From Paenibacillus swuensis (GTDB lineage Bacteria > Bacillota > Bacilli > Paenibacillales > DY6): a stretch of DNA of 64,000 nt. Of this stretch, positions 35,441 to 43,143 are shown one piece after another. The translations under genes and the position numbers were made by a program. Each line of letters begins with the position of its first letter. Positions within the stretch are counted from its first letter, which is position 1. The notes beneath the pieces are model-generated. The model was not told where the DNA came from. It did not search any database and was given only the letters and a program-made list of their open reading frames with translations. The stretch is from contig NZ_CP011388.1 in the NCBI RefSeq assembly GCF_001644605.1, forward strand, positions 4,011,501-4,075,500, given 5' to 3'.

Positions 35441-36406
35441 CTATGCGTTCTCGGGACTAAGAGAAATTCTTGGTTTTTTTTGCTTGGCGATGACCAGATA
35501 ATGTCTTAATTCCAAACAAAGTTGTAGTAAAGCGGAACGCACTTCGAACTCGTCCCTTGTGGCCGGCAGTTCCATCAGTTTAAATTCTGCTTCCAACGCG
35601 GCCAAGTGCTTCTCCACATTTCCCGTATAAAACTTCGACTTCAGATCCACGCTTAACTCTTCGAATAGTTCGGCCGCCAACATGCCGTGCGGAAGCGTCT
35701 GATACACTTGGGCAACCAGATCCAGCATGCGCTGGATGCAATCCAGCTGTTGCCGTCTCATCATGAAATAGATAACCGGAGACCCCTCGGCGCGCCATAA
35801 GCGATTTTCTTCCATACGTTTAGCCGTCTGCAAACCCTCTTCAAGAGCGCTCTCCGCCTGCAAAACTTCCTCGCCGCTCCATACATAGGTATTGTCGCGC
35901 AGATGTCTGGCAATCTGCAGAAAGATCGCGGAGAACAATTCCTCGGTCGTATTTCGGATTTGCATAATGCGCCGGTCTTCTCTGGGCATGTATGCGACAT
36001 TGTATATAGTTGCCGTGCCTAGTCCAATCACCAGCAAAACCACTTCGTTCCATATAATAAGGCCGGACACCTCGCCTTGCGCAAACACATGAAATACCAT
36101 GACGGAGCATGTAACGATTCCCTCGCTAAGCCCCGCCCGGGCAAGTATAGGAAATGTAATTAATATATACAAAGATAAGGTCCATATATGAAATCCTAAT
36201 AAACTGAAGATGGCCGTTGCCAAAATAAGACCCGTGACGGAAGCCGCAATACGTACGAATGAACTGCGCAAGCCCTTAAGTCGGGTGGTTTCAACGCCAA
36301 GAATAGCAAGAAGTCCCGCAGAGAGAGAGGATGGCAACCCCATCAGTTGTGCGATATAAATGGCGGTTAAGGCTGCCAGCGCCGTCTTAATTACCCGGAT
36401 TCCCAT
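35441..36406 (-). CDS. Aromatic acid exporter family protein (DUF939-like)
   Basis: 321-residue membrane protein. The N-terminal half (1-140) has about four to five hydrophobic segments, including LTAIYIAQLMGL, SLSAGLLAILGVE (FUSC/ArAE-like signature) and VVLLVIGLGTATIYN. The C-terminal half (about 145-321) is soluble and helical with repeated charged heptad-like stretches. This matches the DUF939 aromatic acid exporter group (B. subtilis YqjA type). The substrate is not known. ATG at 36406 with GGGTGG upstream. It follows the TIMP-like gene by 19 bases and may be co-transcribed with it. Confidence 0.82.
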   Translation of the reverse strand: MGIRVIKTALAALTAIYIAQLMGLPSSLSAGLLAILGVETTRLKGLRSSFVRIAASVTGLILATAIFSLLGFHIWTLSLYILITFPILARAGLSEGIVTCSVMVFHVFAQGEVSGLIIWNEVVLLVIGLGTATIYNVAYMPREDRRIMQIRNTTEELFSAIFLQIARHLRDNTYVWSGEEVLQAESALEEGLQTAKRMEENRLWRAEGSPVIYFMMRRQQLDCIQRMLDLVAQVYQTLPHGMLAAELFEELSVDLKSKFYTGNVEKHLAALEAEFKLMELPATRDEFEVRSALLQLCLELRHYLVIAKQKKPRISLSPENA

Positions 36407-36425
36407 ATAACCACCCGCATTTCTT

Positions 36426-37007
36426 CTAATGTCTCCGGTTTCTACGGATGATATAAAAAAGTAATCCTGCAGAAGCTAACACAGTGGCCGCTCCTATGCC
36501 AATGATGGCGTTTCCCCAGCCGTTGCCTTTGCTAAAGTTGACGGGGGTTGTCGGTTCGGAACCTTGTCCCAGAATGACCATATCGTCACTGGCTCTGGCC
36601 AACGGTTTCGTTAAATTGCAGTAGCTGGTGTATAAATACTTTTCGTTCTCATGTGCATAAACCAAATATGTTTCGCCTGTTGTGAAGTCCATGCCGCAAG
36701 ATTCCTCAGCACCGTTATCATATACAACAAATTGTGTTTGTTTCGCGCCTTTCCATACCCGCTCCACTTGAAACACATTCCGGTCTCGCTGAGATATGCC
36801 TATCGGTTTTATTTCGGCTGTGTTCACCTGCTCTTGGGAAATTAATTTCCCGCTAAACACCGCCGCACTTTGGTCAAAAGATTCCTGGGGTGTTAACTGT
36901 ACACAAGAGCAAGCGAAGGTAACTGTTGTGATACTTAATCCTATGATGACTAACAGCATTGTTTGGAAAGAGATTTTACACCATGACGCATACCTTTTCT
37001 TACACAT
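36426..37007 (-). CDS. TIMP/netrin-like extracytoplasmic protein with C-terminal anchor
   Basis: About 193 residues. A signal peptide (about 15-33) is followed directly by CSCVQLTPQESFDQSAAVFSGKL. This Cys-x-Cys start plus VFSGK resembles bacterial proteins related to the tissue inhibitor of metalloproteinase (netrin-like) fold. Further cysteines are in ESCGMDF and TSYCNL, so two disulfides are possible. A membrane segment (about 168-186, IIGIGAATVLASAGLLFYII) with a basic RRNRRH tail anchors it. ATG 37007 has GGGGA 7 bases upstream. Function is unknown; protease inhibition has not been shown for this group. Confidence 0.75.
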   Translation of the reverse strand: MCKKRYASWCKISFQTMLLVIIGLSITTVTFACSCVQLTPQESFDQSAAVFSGKLISQEQVNTAEIKPIGISQRDRNVFQVERVWKGAKQTQFVVYDNGAEESCGMDFTTGETYLVYAHENEKYLYTSYCNLTKPLARASDDMVILGQGSEPTTPVNFSKGNGWGNAIIGIGAATVLASAGLLFYIIRRNRRH

Positions 37008-37035
37008 TAGCATTTCCCCGTATCTTAGAAGTAAA

Positions 37036-37055
37036 AGCCCCGCATGCGCGAGGCT
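37036..37055 (-). terminator. Terminator of the M32 carboxypeptidase gene
   Basis: AGCCTCGC, loop GCAT, GCGGGGCT followed by TTTTACTT on the minus strand, 10 bases after the stop. Confidence 0.8.
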
Positions 37056-37064
37056 CCCCTAAAC

Positions 37065-38582
37065 CTATAAACCGTAAATGTCCGAATACTTTTCCGTCAG
37101 GTATTCAACCAAATAAACCGGATTCAGCTCTTCACCGCTTACGTTCATGATAATTTCCGCCGGTGTTAAAGCTTTGCCGTGCCGGTACACTTTATCCACA
37201 AACCAGTCCTTAACCGGTATCAGATTGCCTTCCTCTACCTTCTTCTCAAAGTCGGGCATCTCTTTCTTCAACGTATTCATCATTTGGGCGGCGTACATAT
37301 TGCCTAGGGCATAGGAAGGGAAATATCCAAATGCGCCTCCGGACCAATGCACATCCTGCAGAATGCCTTCCGCCATGCTTTGCGGCTCAATGCCAAGGTA
37401 TTCTTTGTACTTATCGTTCCAAAGCTGCGGCAAATCCGCTGCGCTCACGCCATCATTGAAAATGGCTTTCTCCATTTCATAACGAATCATGATATGCAGA
37501 TTATAGGTAAGCTCATCCGCTTCAATTCTGATCAGGGATGGCTTGGCGACATTAGTGGCGCGGTAGAAATCTTCAACCTTTACTTCATTGAAGTACTCCG
37601 GATACAGCTTCTGCAGATCGCCGTAGTACCGGTTCCAGAATTCACGGCTTCGTCCCACCATGTTTTCCCAGAACCGGGATTGGGATTCATGAATACCCAT
37701 GGATGTACCGTCACATAATGGTGTGCCGATGAGCTCTTTTGAAATATTTTGCTCATATAAGGCATGACCGCATTCATGGATCGTCCCAAACAACGCGCTG
37801 GTCACATCATGTTCCAGATATCGCGTCGTAATTCGCACGTCTCCGGGGTTTAGACCCGTGGCGAAAGGATGAACGCTCTCATCCAGACGGCCGGCTTGGA
37901 AATCATAGCCCAGTTGCTCCAGAATAAAATTAGAGAATTTCTTCTGGCGTTCTTTATCGAAGGTTTGGCGAAGGAATGAAGTTTCCGGTTGGTTTGCGGA
38001 CTCACCTACTGCGGCGACAAGAGGTACGAGCTTCTCCCGAAGCTCTCCGAACACTTGATCCAGCTTTGCTACGGTCATCCCGGGCTCATACATGTCCAGC
38101 AACGTATCGTAAGGAGTCTCTTTTACACCCCATAACTGAATGAACTGCTTGTTGTAATCGATAATTTTCTCCAAAGAGGGATAGAACATCGTCCAATCGG
38201 ACTTTTCTTTGGCTTCTTCCCATAAAGTCTCTGTCTGTGACGTCAGTACGACATACTCCTGATACAGGTTAGCCGGGACTTTCTTATTGCGGTCATATTC
38301 TTTCTTCACTTCATCCACAATTTTACGGTCAATTTCACTCAGCTGTTCATATGCGGCAGGTGCTGTCAACGCTTCTATGTAAGAACCGAGCTCTTCGGAA
38401 GTTTGCATCTTAAAGAGGTCGCCTGATAATTCGCCGATCACTTCGGAACGGGTATCCACGCCTTTGCGGGGAGCTCCTGTGCGCAAGTCCCAATACATGA
38501 GACCCAATGCTTCTCCATAAGATTTCATCTTTCGGGTTAAAGCTCGGAATGAATGCAATTGACTCATTAATGTTTCGGTCAT
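37065..38582 (-). CDS. M32 family metallocarboxypeptidase
   Basis: 505-residue carboxypeptidase of the Taq/YpwA type, which trims broad-specificity residues from peptide C-termini. The HExxH-like zinc motif is in GTIHECGHALYEQ (about residues 262-274), with the third ligand expected downstream in GIHESQSRFWEN. The mostly helical family blocks DVRITTRY, RIEADELTYNLHI and GYFPSYALGN are present. Length equals B. subtilis YpwA. No signal peptide, so it acts in the cytoplasm. ATG at 38582 with GAGAGG upstream. Confidence 0.93.
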   Translation of the reverse strand: MTETLMSQLHSFRALTRKMKSYGEALGLMYWDLRTGAPRKGVDTRSEVIGELSGDLFKMQTSEELGSYIEALTAPAAYEQLSEIDRKIVDEVKKEYDRNKKVPANLYQEYVVLTSQTETLWEEAKEKSDWTMFYPSLEKIIDYNKQFIQLWGVKETPYDTLLDMYEPGMTVAKLDQVFGELREKLVPLVAAVGESANQPETSFLRQTFDKERQKKFSNFILEQLGYDFQAGRLDESVHPFATGLNPGDVRITTRYLEHDVTSALFGTIHECGHALYEQNISKELIGTPLCDGTSMGIHESQSRFWENMVGRSREFWNRYYGDLQKLYPEYFNEVKVEDFYRATNVAKPSLIRIEADELTYNLHIMIRYEMEKAIFNDGVSAADLPQLWNDKYKEYLGIEPQSMAEGILQDVHWSGGAFGYFPSYALGNMYAAQMMNTLKKEMPDFEKKVEEGNLIPVKDWFVDKVYRHGKALTPAEIIMNVSGEELNPVYLVEYLTEKYSDIYGL

Positions 38583-38627
38583 GGAAACGCCTGCCTCTCG
38601 GTTTAATGTATACGAATTCGCTTCCTA

Positions 38628-38656
38628 TTGATCATACTTTTTACACCTAGTATAAT
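38628..38656 (+). promoter_or_regulatory. Sigma-A promoter of the YqkB-carbonic anhydrase pair
   Basis: TTGATC at 38628-38633, 17-base spacer, TATAAT at 38651-38656, about 50 bases before the first gene. The -10 lies in a CTAGTAT direct repeat. Confidence 0.75.
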
Positions 38657-38706
38657 CAACTAGTATTAAGACTTCATCTTCATTTCTTTGTTAAAGGAGC
38701 TATGTC

Positions 38707-39033
38707 ATGCAGATTACATACACCGAAGCGGCGCAGACCGAAATCAGCAAAGTGATCGGCGAACATCAAGCTGAGCTCAAACTGGTTTTTGATGCGGAAG
38801 GTTGCGGATGCTCAGTCAGCGGTGTCCCCACGTTATGGGTGGTGAATGAGCGTCATCCGGAAGATCTGACAGCGGACAGCGAACCCCGCGACACCTTATA
38901 TGAGAAGAAACATGAAGTGTTCTTCGATGACCTCATGAATATTGACTGGAACCCGGCTAAGCGGGCATTCAGTCTGACGAGCAGCGGTCAGATTTTCAAC
39001 AACATGATGTCCCTCATCGATAAACGTACTTAA
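38707..39033 (+). CDS. YqkB-like iron-sulfur biogenesis family protein (HesB-like)
   Basis: 108-residue member of the HesB/YqkB-like family (iron-sulfur cluster biosynthesis family). The N-terminal MQITYTEAAQTEIS and the short cysteine motif EGCGCSVSGVP (about residues 35-45) fit the family. The C-terminal CGC motif of true A-type carriers is absent, so cluster-carrier function is uncertain. Length matches B. subtilis YqkB. ATG at 38707 with AAAGGAG upstream. It lies 29-38 bases before the carbonic anhydrase gene and shares its promoter. Confidence 0.82.
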   Translation: MQITYTEAAQTEISKVIGEHQAELKLVFDAEGCGCSVSGVPTLWVVNERHPEDLTADSEPRDTLYEKKHEVFFDDLMNIDWNPAKRAFSLTSSGQIFNNMMSLIDKRT

Positions 39034-39071
39034 CTCAACTATCAAGCAAGGAGCGATGACTTATTTCTAAC

Positions 39072-39638
39072 GTGGATCAAATACTGACGCACAATCAGGC
39101 TTTTGTAGAAAACAAGGAATATGAAAGTTATCTTACCGACAAGTATCCGGACAAGAAGATGGTTATTCTCACCTGCATGGATACGCGTCTCGTTGAGTTA
39201 TTGCCCAAGGCGATGAATCTTCGGAACGGTGATGCGAAGATCATCAAGAACGCCGGCGCGATCATTACGCATCCGTTCGGCAATATTATGCGAAGTATCC
39301 TGGTAGCTATCCATGCTTTGGAGGCGGAAGAAGTATTTGTCGTAGGCCATTATGAATGCGGAATGGTCGGCATTAATGCCCAGAAGATTGTCGAGAAAAT
39401 TAAACTGTCCGGCGTTCAGCCCCATACCATGTCTACCTTAGCCAACGCCGGTATTGATGTTCTACGGTGGTTGGAAGGTTTTAACAGTGTTCGCGAGGGC
39501 GTGGATACATCCGTAGATATCATTCGCAAACATCCGCTGATGCCCCCTGCTACACTAGTGCACGGGATGATTATTCATCCGAGAACCGGGAAACTTGAAC
39601 TGGTGAATGATGGATACGCTTATAACCAATCATTATAG
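39072..39638 (+). CDS. Beta-class carbonic anhydrase (YtiB-like)
   Basis: Interconverts CO2 and bicarbonate with zinc. The ligand and catalytic set of the beta class is present: CMDTR (Cys, Asp-Arg dyad) and HYECGM (His, Cys). The sequence LVELLPKAMNLRNGDAKIIKNAGA closely follows B. subtilis YtiB. The first standard start is GTG 39072, but its ribosome binding site AAGGAG is 18 bases away. An ATT at 39063 lies 9 bases from that site and aligns with the YtiB start (ISNVDQIL against MSLLNDIL), so initiation at ATT, three codons earlier, is plausible. Ends in a terminator. Confidence 0.92.
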   Translation: MDQILTHNQAFVENKEYESYLTDKYPDKKMVILTCMDTRLVELLPKAMNLRNGDAKIIKNAGAIITHPFGNIMRSILVAIHALEAEEVFVVGHYECGMVGINAQKIVEKIKLSGVQPHTMSTLANAGIDVLRWLEGFNSVREGVDTSVDIIRKHPLMPPATLVHGMIIHPRTGKLELVNDGYAYNQSL

Positions 39639-39640
39639 AA

Positions 39641-40189
39641 TTAACTCAGAGAGCGCCGGTGCGCTCTCTTTTCAATTTCTGCCTGGCGGCTCCTGATAAC
39701 CTCGCTCCGATCCCGAACAAGGTGCTTCTGAACGATTGACTCGTCGTTCATCGGGCTGGAAGTCTGCCATACCCAACCCTTCTTTTTCGCTTGCGTCTCA
39801 CATCTTTCAAGCAACCCCGGGTCTGCAATCGGTAGATTAAGGTCTTCATACCCAGTGGAACCCTCTTCTAAGTGGACTAAACGACTTTGCAAGGACGAAA
39901 TGAAGGTGTCAGCGTCTATGCCCCATTGGTTCAAGGCAAATGTAGTCAGTTTATGTAACGAACTCGCCAACATTTTACGCGCTCCGCCCAAATTCCCTCT
40001 TCGTTGATGATATAAACCGACAGCCAATTGAATTAAACCTACCCAGACATCGCCGTTTCCGTCATCCGGATTTTCCTTCCAATATTCTTCAAGAATTTCA
40101 TGGCATTCAAAGAAATCGCGATCGGTATGAAAATGAATTAAATATTGTATATAGGCCTCGGGATAAACAAATAATGGATTGGATGACAT
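39641..40189 (-). CDS. DUF309 family protein (YpuF-like)
   Basis: 182-residue protein from ATG 40189, supported by AAAGGGAG; an earlier in-frame opening at 40303 is not family-like. The DUF309 signature FFECHEILEEYWKE (about residues 27-40) and LIQLAVGLYHQRRGN are clear, predicting a small all-helical protein with a conserved His/Glu pair. B. subtilis YpuF is the likely relative; the function is unknown. The last codons double as the arms of the terminator for the convergent carbonic anhydrase gene. Confidence 0.85.
   Translation of the reverse strand: MSSNPLFVYPEAYIQYLIHFHTDRDFFECHEILEEYWKENPDDGNGDVWVGLIQLAVGLYHQRRGNLGGARKMLASSLHKLTTFALNQWGIDADTFISSLQSRLVHLEEGSTGYEDLNLPIADPGLLERCETQAKKKGWVWQTSSPMNDESIVQKHLVRDRSEVIRSRQAEIEKRAHRRSLS
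39648..39669 (+). terminator. Terminator of carbonic anhydrase gene, inside opposing CDS
   Basis: AGAGAGCGC, loop CGGT, GCGCTCTCT then TTTTC. It is encoded within the final codons of the DUF309 gene on the other strand. Confidence 0.85.
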
Positions 40190-40344
40190 AACAAGCTCCC
40201 TTTTTTGAAAAAGCATAAAGTGTGTATATATATTATATTGTATAAATTTCGGATAATAAATGAAACCATGGAAGACTCTATCCGTATGTATACTTACGCA
40301 CAAGCAACAAAACTATATTATGTTCCAGAAGGAGAAGATTTATT

Positions 40345-40794
40345 GTGAAGAAATTTATGCTGCTCGCCATGGCGTTCACTTTCATGTTTACTGTGGTTGG
40401 GGCTAATTACGTTGACGCGAAGCCAAGATTTAAATCCCCGCGGAAAAGCTTCACTCAGACGCCTAAGAAGGACAGCTCGGTTCGCAGCGACTCCGGGACG
40501 AAAGCACCGAATACCGGTACAACGGCTCCGAAACGCGGATTTTTCAGCGGCGGCGGTTTGGCTAAGGGCTTAATGATCGGCGGCTTGGCAGGTTTGCTCT
40601 TCGGCGGACTTTTCGGCGGTTTGGGTATTCTCGGCAACTTGCTTGGACTAATGATTAATCTGTTAGCGATTTACGTCTTGTTCATCGCCGTGCGCGGCAT
40701 CTACCGCATGATTAAGAACAAGAACCGTTACAATACTGCAAATCCGTATGATCGTGACCGTGACCGTGATCGCGATGACCGGAGACGATTCTAA
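40345..40794 (+). CDS. Exported small Gly-rich membrane protein of unknown function
   Basis: 149 residues starting at GTG 40345 with AAGGAGAAG at ideal spacing. Signal peptide (1-25, ending VDAKP), a basic Lys/Ser/Thr/Pro linker, a Gly/Leu-rich hydrophobic region (about 70-115: GGLAGLLFGGLFGGLGIL then INLLAIYVLFIAV) that would form one or two membrane helices, and a C-terminal Asp-Arg repeat encoded by a near-perfect hexamer repeat at about 40750-40780. Similar layouts occur in Bacillales proteins of unknown role. It probably forms an operon with the DUF2653 gene 2 bases downstream. Confidence 0.75.
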   Translation: MKKFMLLAMAFTFMFTVVGANYVDAKPRFKSPRKSFTQTPKKDSSVRSDSGTKAPNTGTTAPKRGFFSGGGLAKGLMIGGLAGLLFGGLFGGLGILGNLLGLMINLLAIYVLFIAVRGIYRMIKNKNRYNTANPYDRDRDRDRDDRRRF

Positions 40795-40796
40795 AC

Positions 40797-41072
40797 ATGC
40801 GCCTGACTATGGACGAAATCATTAACGCGGTTTGCATTTCCATTGCGGACCGTAAGCAAATGAAGCCTAATGATGTGGAAGTAGAGCTTAGTTATGACGA
40901 CGAACTTGGCTATACGGCCGAAGTATTCGTTCAAGGCCGCAGTCAGTACTTGGTTGAAGCCAACCTGCTTGAAGCCATCGAACAATATGTATACAAAGAG
41001 TATAATCGTCGCATATTCCGAAGTGACATCCGATTAGGATTGGATGATGAAATTTTCGCTTACATTCAATAA
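40797..41072 (+). CDS. DUF2653 family protein
   Basis: 91-residue protein similar to the DUF2653 family (B. subtilis YxcD type): MDEIINAVCISIADRKQMKP, DVEVELSYDDELGYTAEV, LLEAIEQYVYKEYNR. Acidic and without membrane segments. ATG at 40797 begins 2 bases after the preceding stop, with GGAG 12 bases upstream inside that gene; the ATG at 40809 is an alternative. Function unknown. A strong terminator follows. Confidence 0.83.
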   Translation: MRLTMDEIINAVCISIADRKQMKPNDVEVELSYDDELGYTAEVFVQGRSQYLVEANLLEAIEQYVYKEYNRRIFRSDIRLGLDDEIFAYIQ

Positions 41073-41078
41073 ATACTA

Positions 41079-41100
41079 CCCTTCTCTTTACGGAGAAGGG
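41079..41100 (+). terminator. Terminator after the DUF2653 gene
   Basis: CCCTTCTC, 6-base loop, GAGAAGGG followed by CTTTTTTATTT. Confidence 0.9.
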
Positions 41101-41193
41101 CTTTTTTATTTCCAATTCATACCTTACACGCAACCTTTTTCCTCTCATGGCGTCTAATTCTATTAGACTATCATAGAAAGGCGTGAGGGCGTT

Positions 41194-43095
41194 TTGAAAC
41201 CATGGAAGAAACTTGCTCTGTCCGCTATCGCAATGACGCTGTTCGCACAGCCCTTTGCATTCGCAGCCACGCAAGACAGTACGACCAAATACCGAGTATA
41301 TCAGAAACAGAATGTGCTTAAGGAGTTTGCGGATCTGAAACAAGCCAAAACCTACGCTTCAAGCTTTAGGTATAGCCGTGTGGAGAACATCGGGAGCCGC
41401 GGTTGGGTTTGGCATAATTTGCCCAATTACAAAGTATATCAGCAAGGGATTTCAAAACCGGAATTAGAATTTATAGGGTTGAGCGAAGCGATAGCCGCCG
41501 CCAAGAAACTGCCGGACAGTGCGGTGCGTCAACTCGACAAACCAGGCTGGGTGTGGAGCAACTACACGCAATATAAGCTTTATCAAGGCGAAAAAACATT
41601 ACCCCAATGGGGTTTTAACGACCTTGCAACAGCCAAAAAAGCGGCTGCAGGTTACGTGAATATGCACATCATAGACGAGAAAACAAATACTTGGGTTTGG
41701 GACAACATCACACCTGAGCTCGAGAAGAAACTACGAACCTATGGACAGAACTATGAGGTAACCATTGGGGACACACCCGGAACGGATAAATTCTATTTAT
41801 TAGAAGAAGCCGTTAAGAAAGCATCCACCCAGCCGGACGCGATTGTTATGAATGTTGTTCGAGGACAAACGGTATATTCCAGTCTTCCGGCATATGAGGT
41901 GTATCAGGGTGAATTCGTTAAACGCTTTAAGGATTTGAAACAGGCCTTATATTTCGCCAAATCAATTACGGGTTCCAAAATCATGAAGAACGGTAACACC
42001 ATATGGACTACGGAACATTATTATCATATTATGCAAGACGGCAAAAGCAAGCTAACCCGTCCTACAGCAACGGACGCCATCACCTATGCTAAGTGGTACA
42101 GCAACTCAACCGTAGTTACAGCGGACGGAATTACCCTATGGGACAACTATCGCAAGCTCGTGTATATGGGCTGGAACGGTACGAATGATCCTGATCGCAT
42201 TACCGAGCATGTAGCGAATACCCAGGGTTTGGATGTGGATTCCCCCTCTTGGTTTGCCCTTATGGACGGCACTGGTGCTCTGGAAGACAAATCTTCCGAG
42301 GAGACGGTAGTACAACTAAAGCAACAAGGCATAGCTGTGCATCCGTTAGTACATAATCAATTTAACGCAGAGCTTACTACGTCCTTCCTTGCGAATGCTG
42401 AAGCCCAGAAGACTTTCACAAGGACTGTAGTGGACAAAATAGCTTCAATCGGCGGCACCGGTGTCAACCTGGACTTTGAGGCCATGAAAGCTTCCGATCG
42501 AGATCGTTATACGAAGTTCGTAACAGACTTTGTGTATTACGCGCATACCCGCAAACTAAAGGTATCCATTGACCTCCCGCGCGGCAGCTTGGCATGGAAT
42601 GCCAAGACCGCGTATGACCATGCCGCACTCGCCGCACAAGTGGATCAAGTGATCATTATGGCCTACGACCAGTACTGGAAAGGCAGCACCGAAGCGGGAT
42701 CGGTGTCCGGTCTGCAGTGGATGGAAGAAGGAATTAAGGAGTTTCTGTCGTACGGCATGGAACGGGAAAAGTTGATGCTTGGCATTCCGTTCTATGTCCG
42801 TCAATGGCAGATTGACGGAACAGGCAAGCTACTGACCAGCAAAGCCATTTTCATGTCGGATCTACCGGCATTAATCCAAGAAAAGAATGCGGTATCCACA
42901 TGGGATCCTGAATTTAAACAGTATAAGGTCGAATACAGCGAGAACGGAAGCCGTTACATCTTCTGGATGGAAGATCATACGACCGTAAAAGCGCGTATCC
43001 AGCTTGCCAAGACCTATGATTTAGGCGGCATCGCCGTATGGCGGTTAGGTTATGAGCCCTCCGCCCTATGGTCCGAAATATTACGTATGAAATGA
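41194..43095 (+). CDS. Secreted GH18-type glycosidase with six N-terminal repeats
   Basis: 633 residues from TTG 41194 (GAGGG upstream). A signal peptide (1-25, ending AFAA) is followed by six imperfect repeats of about 45-55 residues (about 32-330), each opening with a Y-x-V/L-Y-Q-like strand, then a Leu-x-x-Ala helix and closing with W-V-W-x-N or a variant. The GH18 barrel spans about 330-633: active-site strand GTGVNLDFEAM (D-x-E pair retained), QVIIMAYDQYW, LMLGIPFYVRQW and GIAVWRLGYE. This resembles YaaH/YvbX spore and wall glycosidases; the repeats would bind wall or spore polymers, by inference. It stands alone between two terminators. Confidence 0.88.
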   Translation: MKPWKKLALSAIAMTLFAQPFAFAATQDSTTKYRVYQKQNVLKEFADLKQAKTYASSFRYSRVENIGSRGWVWHNLPNYKVYQQGISKPELEFIGLSEAIAAAKKLPDSAVRQLDKPGWVWSNYTQYKLYQGEKTLPQWGFNDLATAKKAAAGYVNMHIIDEKTNTWVWDNITPELEKKLRTYGQNYEVTIGDTPGTDKFYLLEEAVKKASTQPDAIVMNVVRGQTVYSSLPAYEVYQGEFVKRFKDLKQALYFAKSITGSKIMKNGNTIWTTEHYYHIMQDGKSKLTRPTATDAITYAKWYSNSTVVTADGITLWDNYRKLVYMGWNGTNDPDRITEHVANTQGLDVDSPSWFALMDGTGALEDKSSEETVVQLKQQGIAVHPLVHNQFNAELTTSFLANAEAQKTFTRTVVDKIASIGGTGVNLDFEAMKASDRDRYTKFVTDFVYYAHTRKLKVSIDLPRGSLAWNAKTAYDHAALAAQVDQVIIMAYDQYWKGSTEAGSVSGLQWMEEGIKEFLSYGMEREKLMLGIPFYVRQWQIDGTGKLLTSKAIFMSDLPALIQEKNAVSTWDPEFKQYKVEYSENGSRYIFWMEDHTTVKARIQLAKTYDLGGIAVWRLGYEPSALWSEILRMK

Positions 43096-43097
43096 AG

Positions 43098-43133
43098 AAA
43101 AGCTTCGCCGCGAATGAATGCGGCGAAGCTTTT
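43098..43133 (+). terminator. Bidirectional terminator between GH18 and MFS genes
   Basis: AAAAGCTTCGCCGC, 8-base loop, GCGGCGAAGCTTTT. The A/T-flanked stem serves both convergent genes. Confidence 0.88.
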
Positions 43134-43143
43134 CTGTTGTATT

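Noticed and set aside
40745-40785. Asp-Arg hexamer repeat as a CRISPR-like or mobile repeat
   Set aside because: It is a short in-frame coding microsatellite at the C-terminus of the 149-residue membrane protein.
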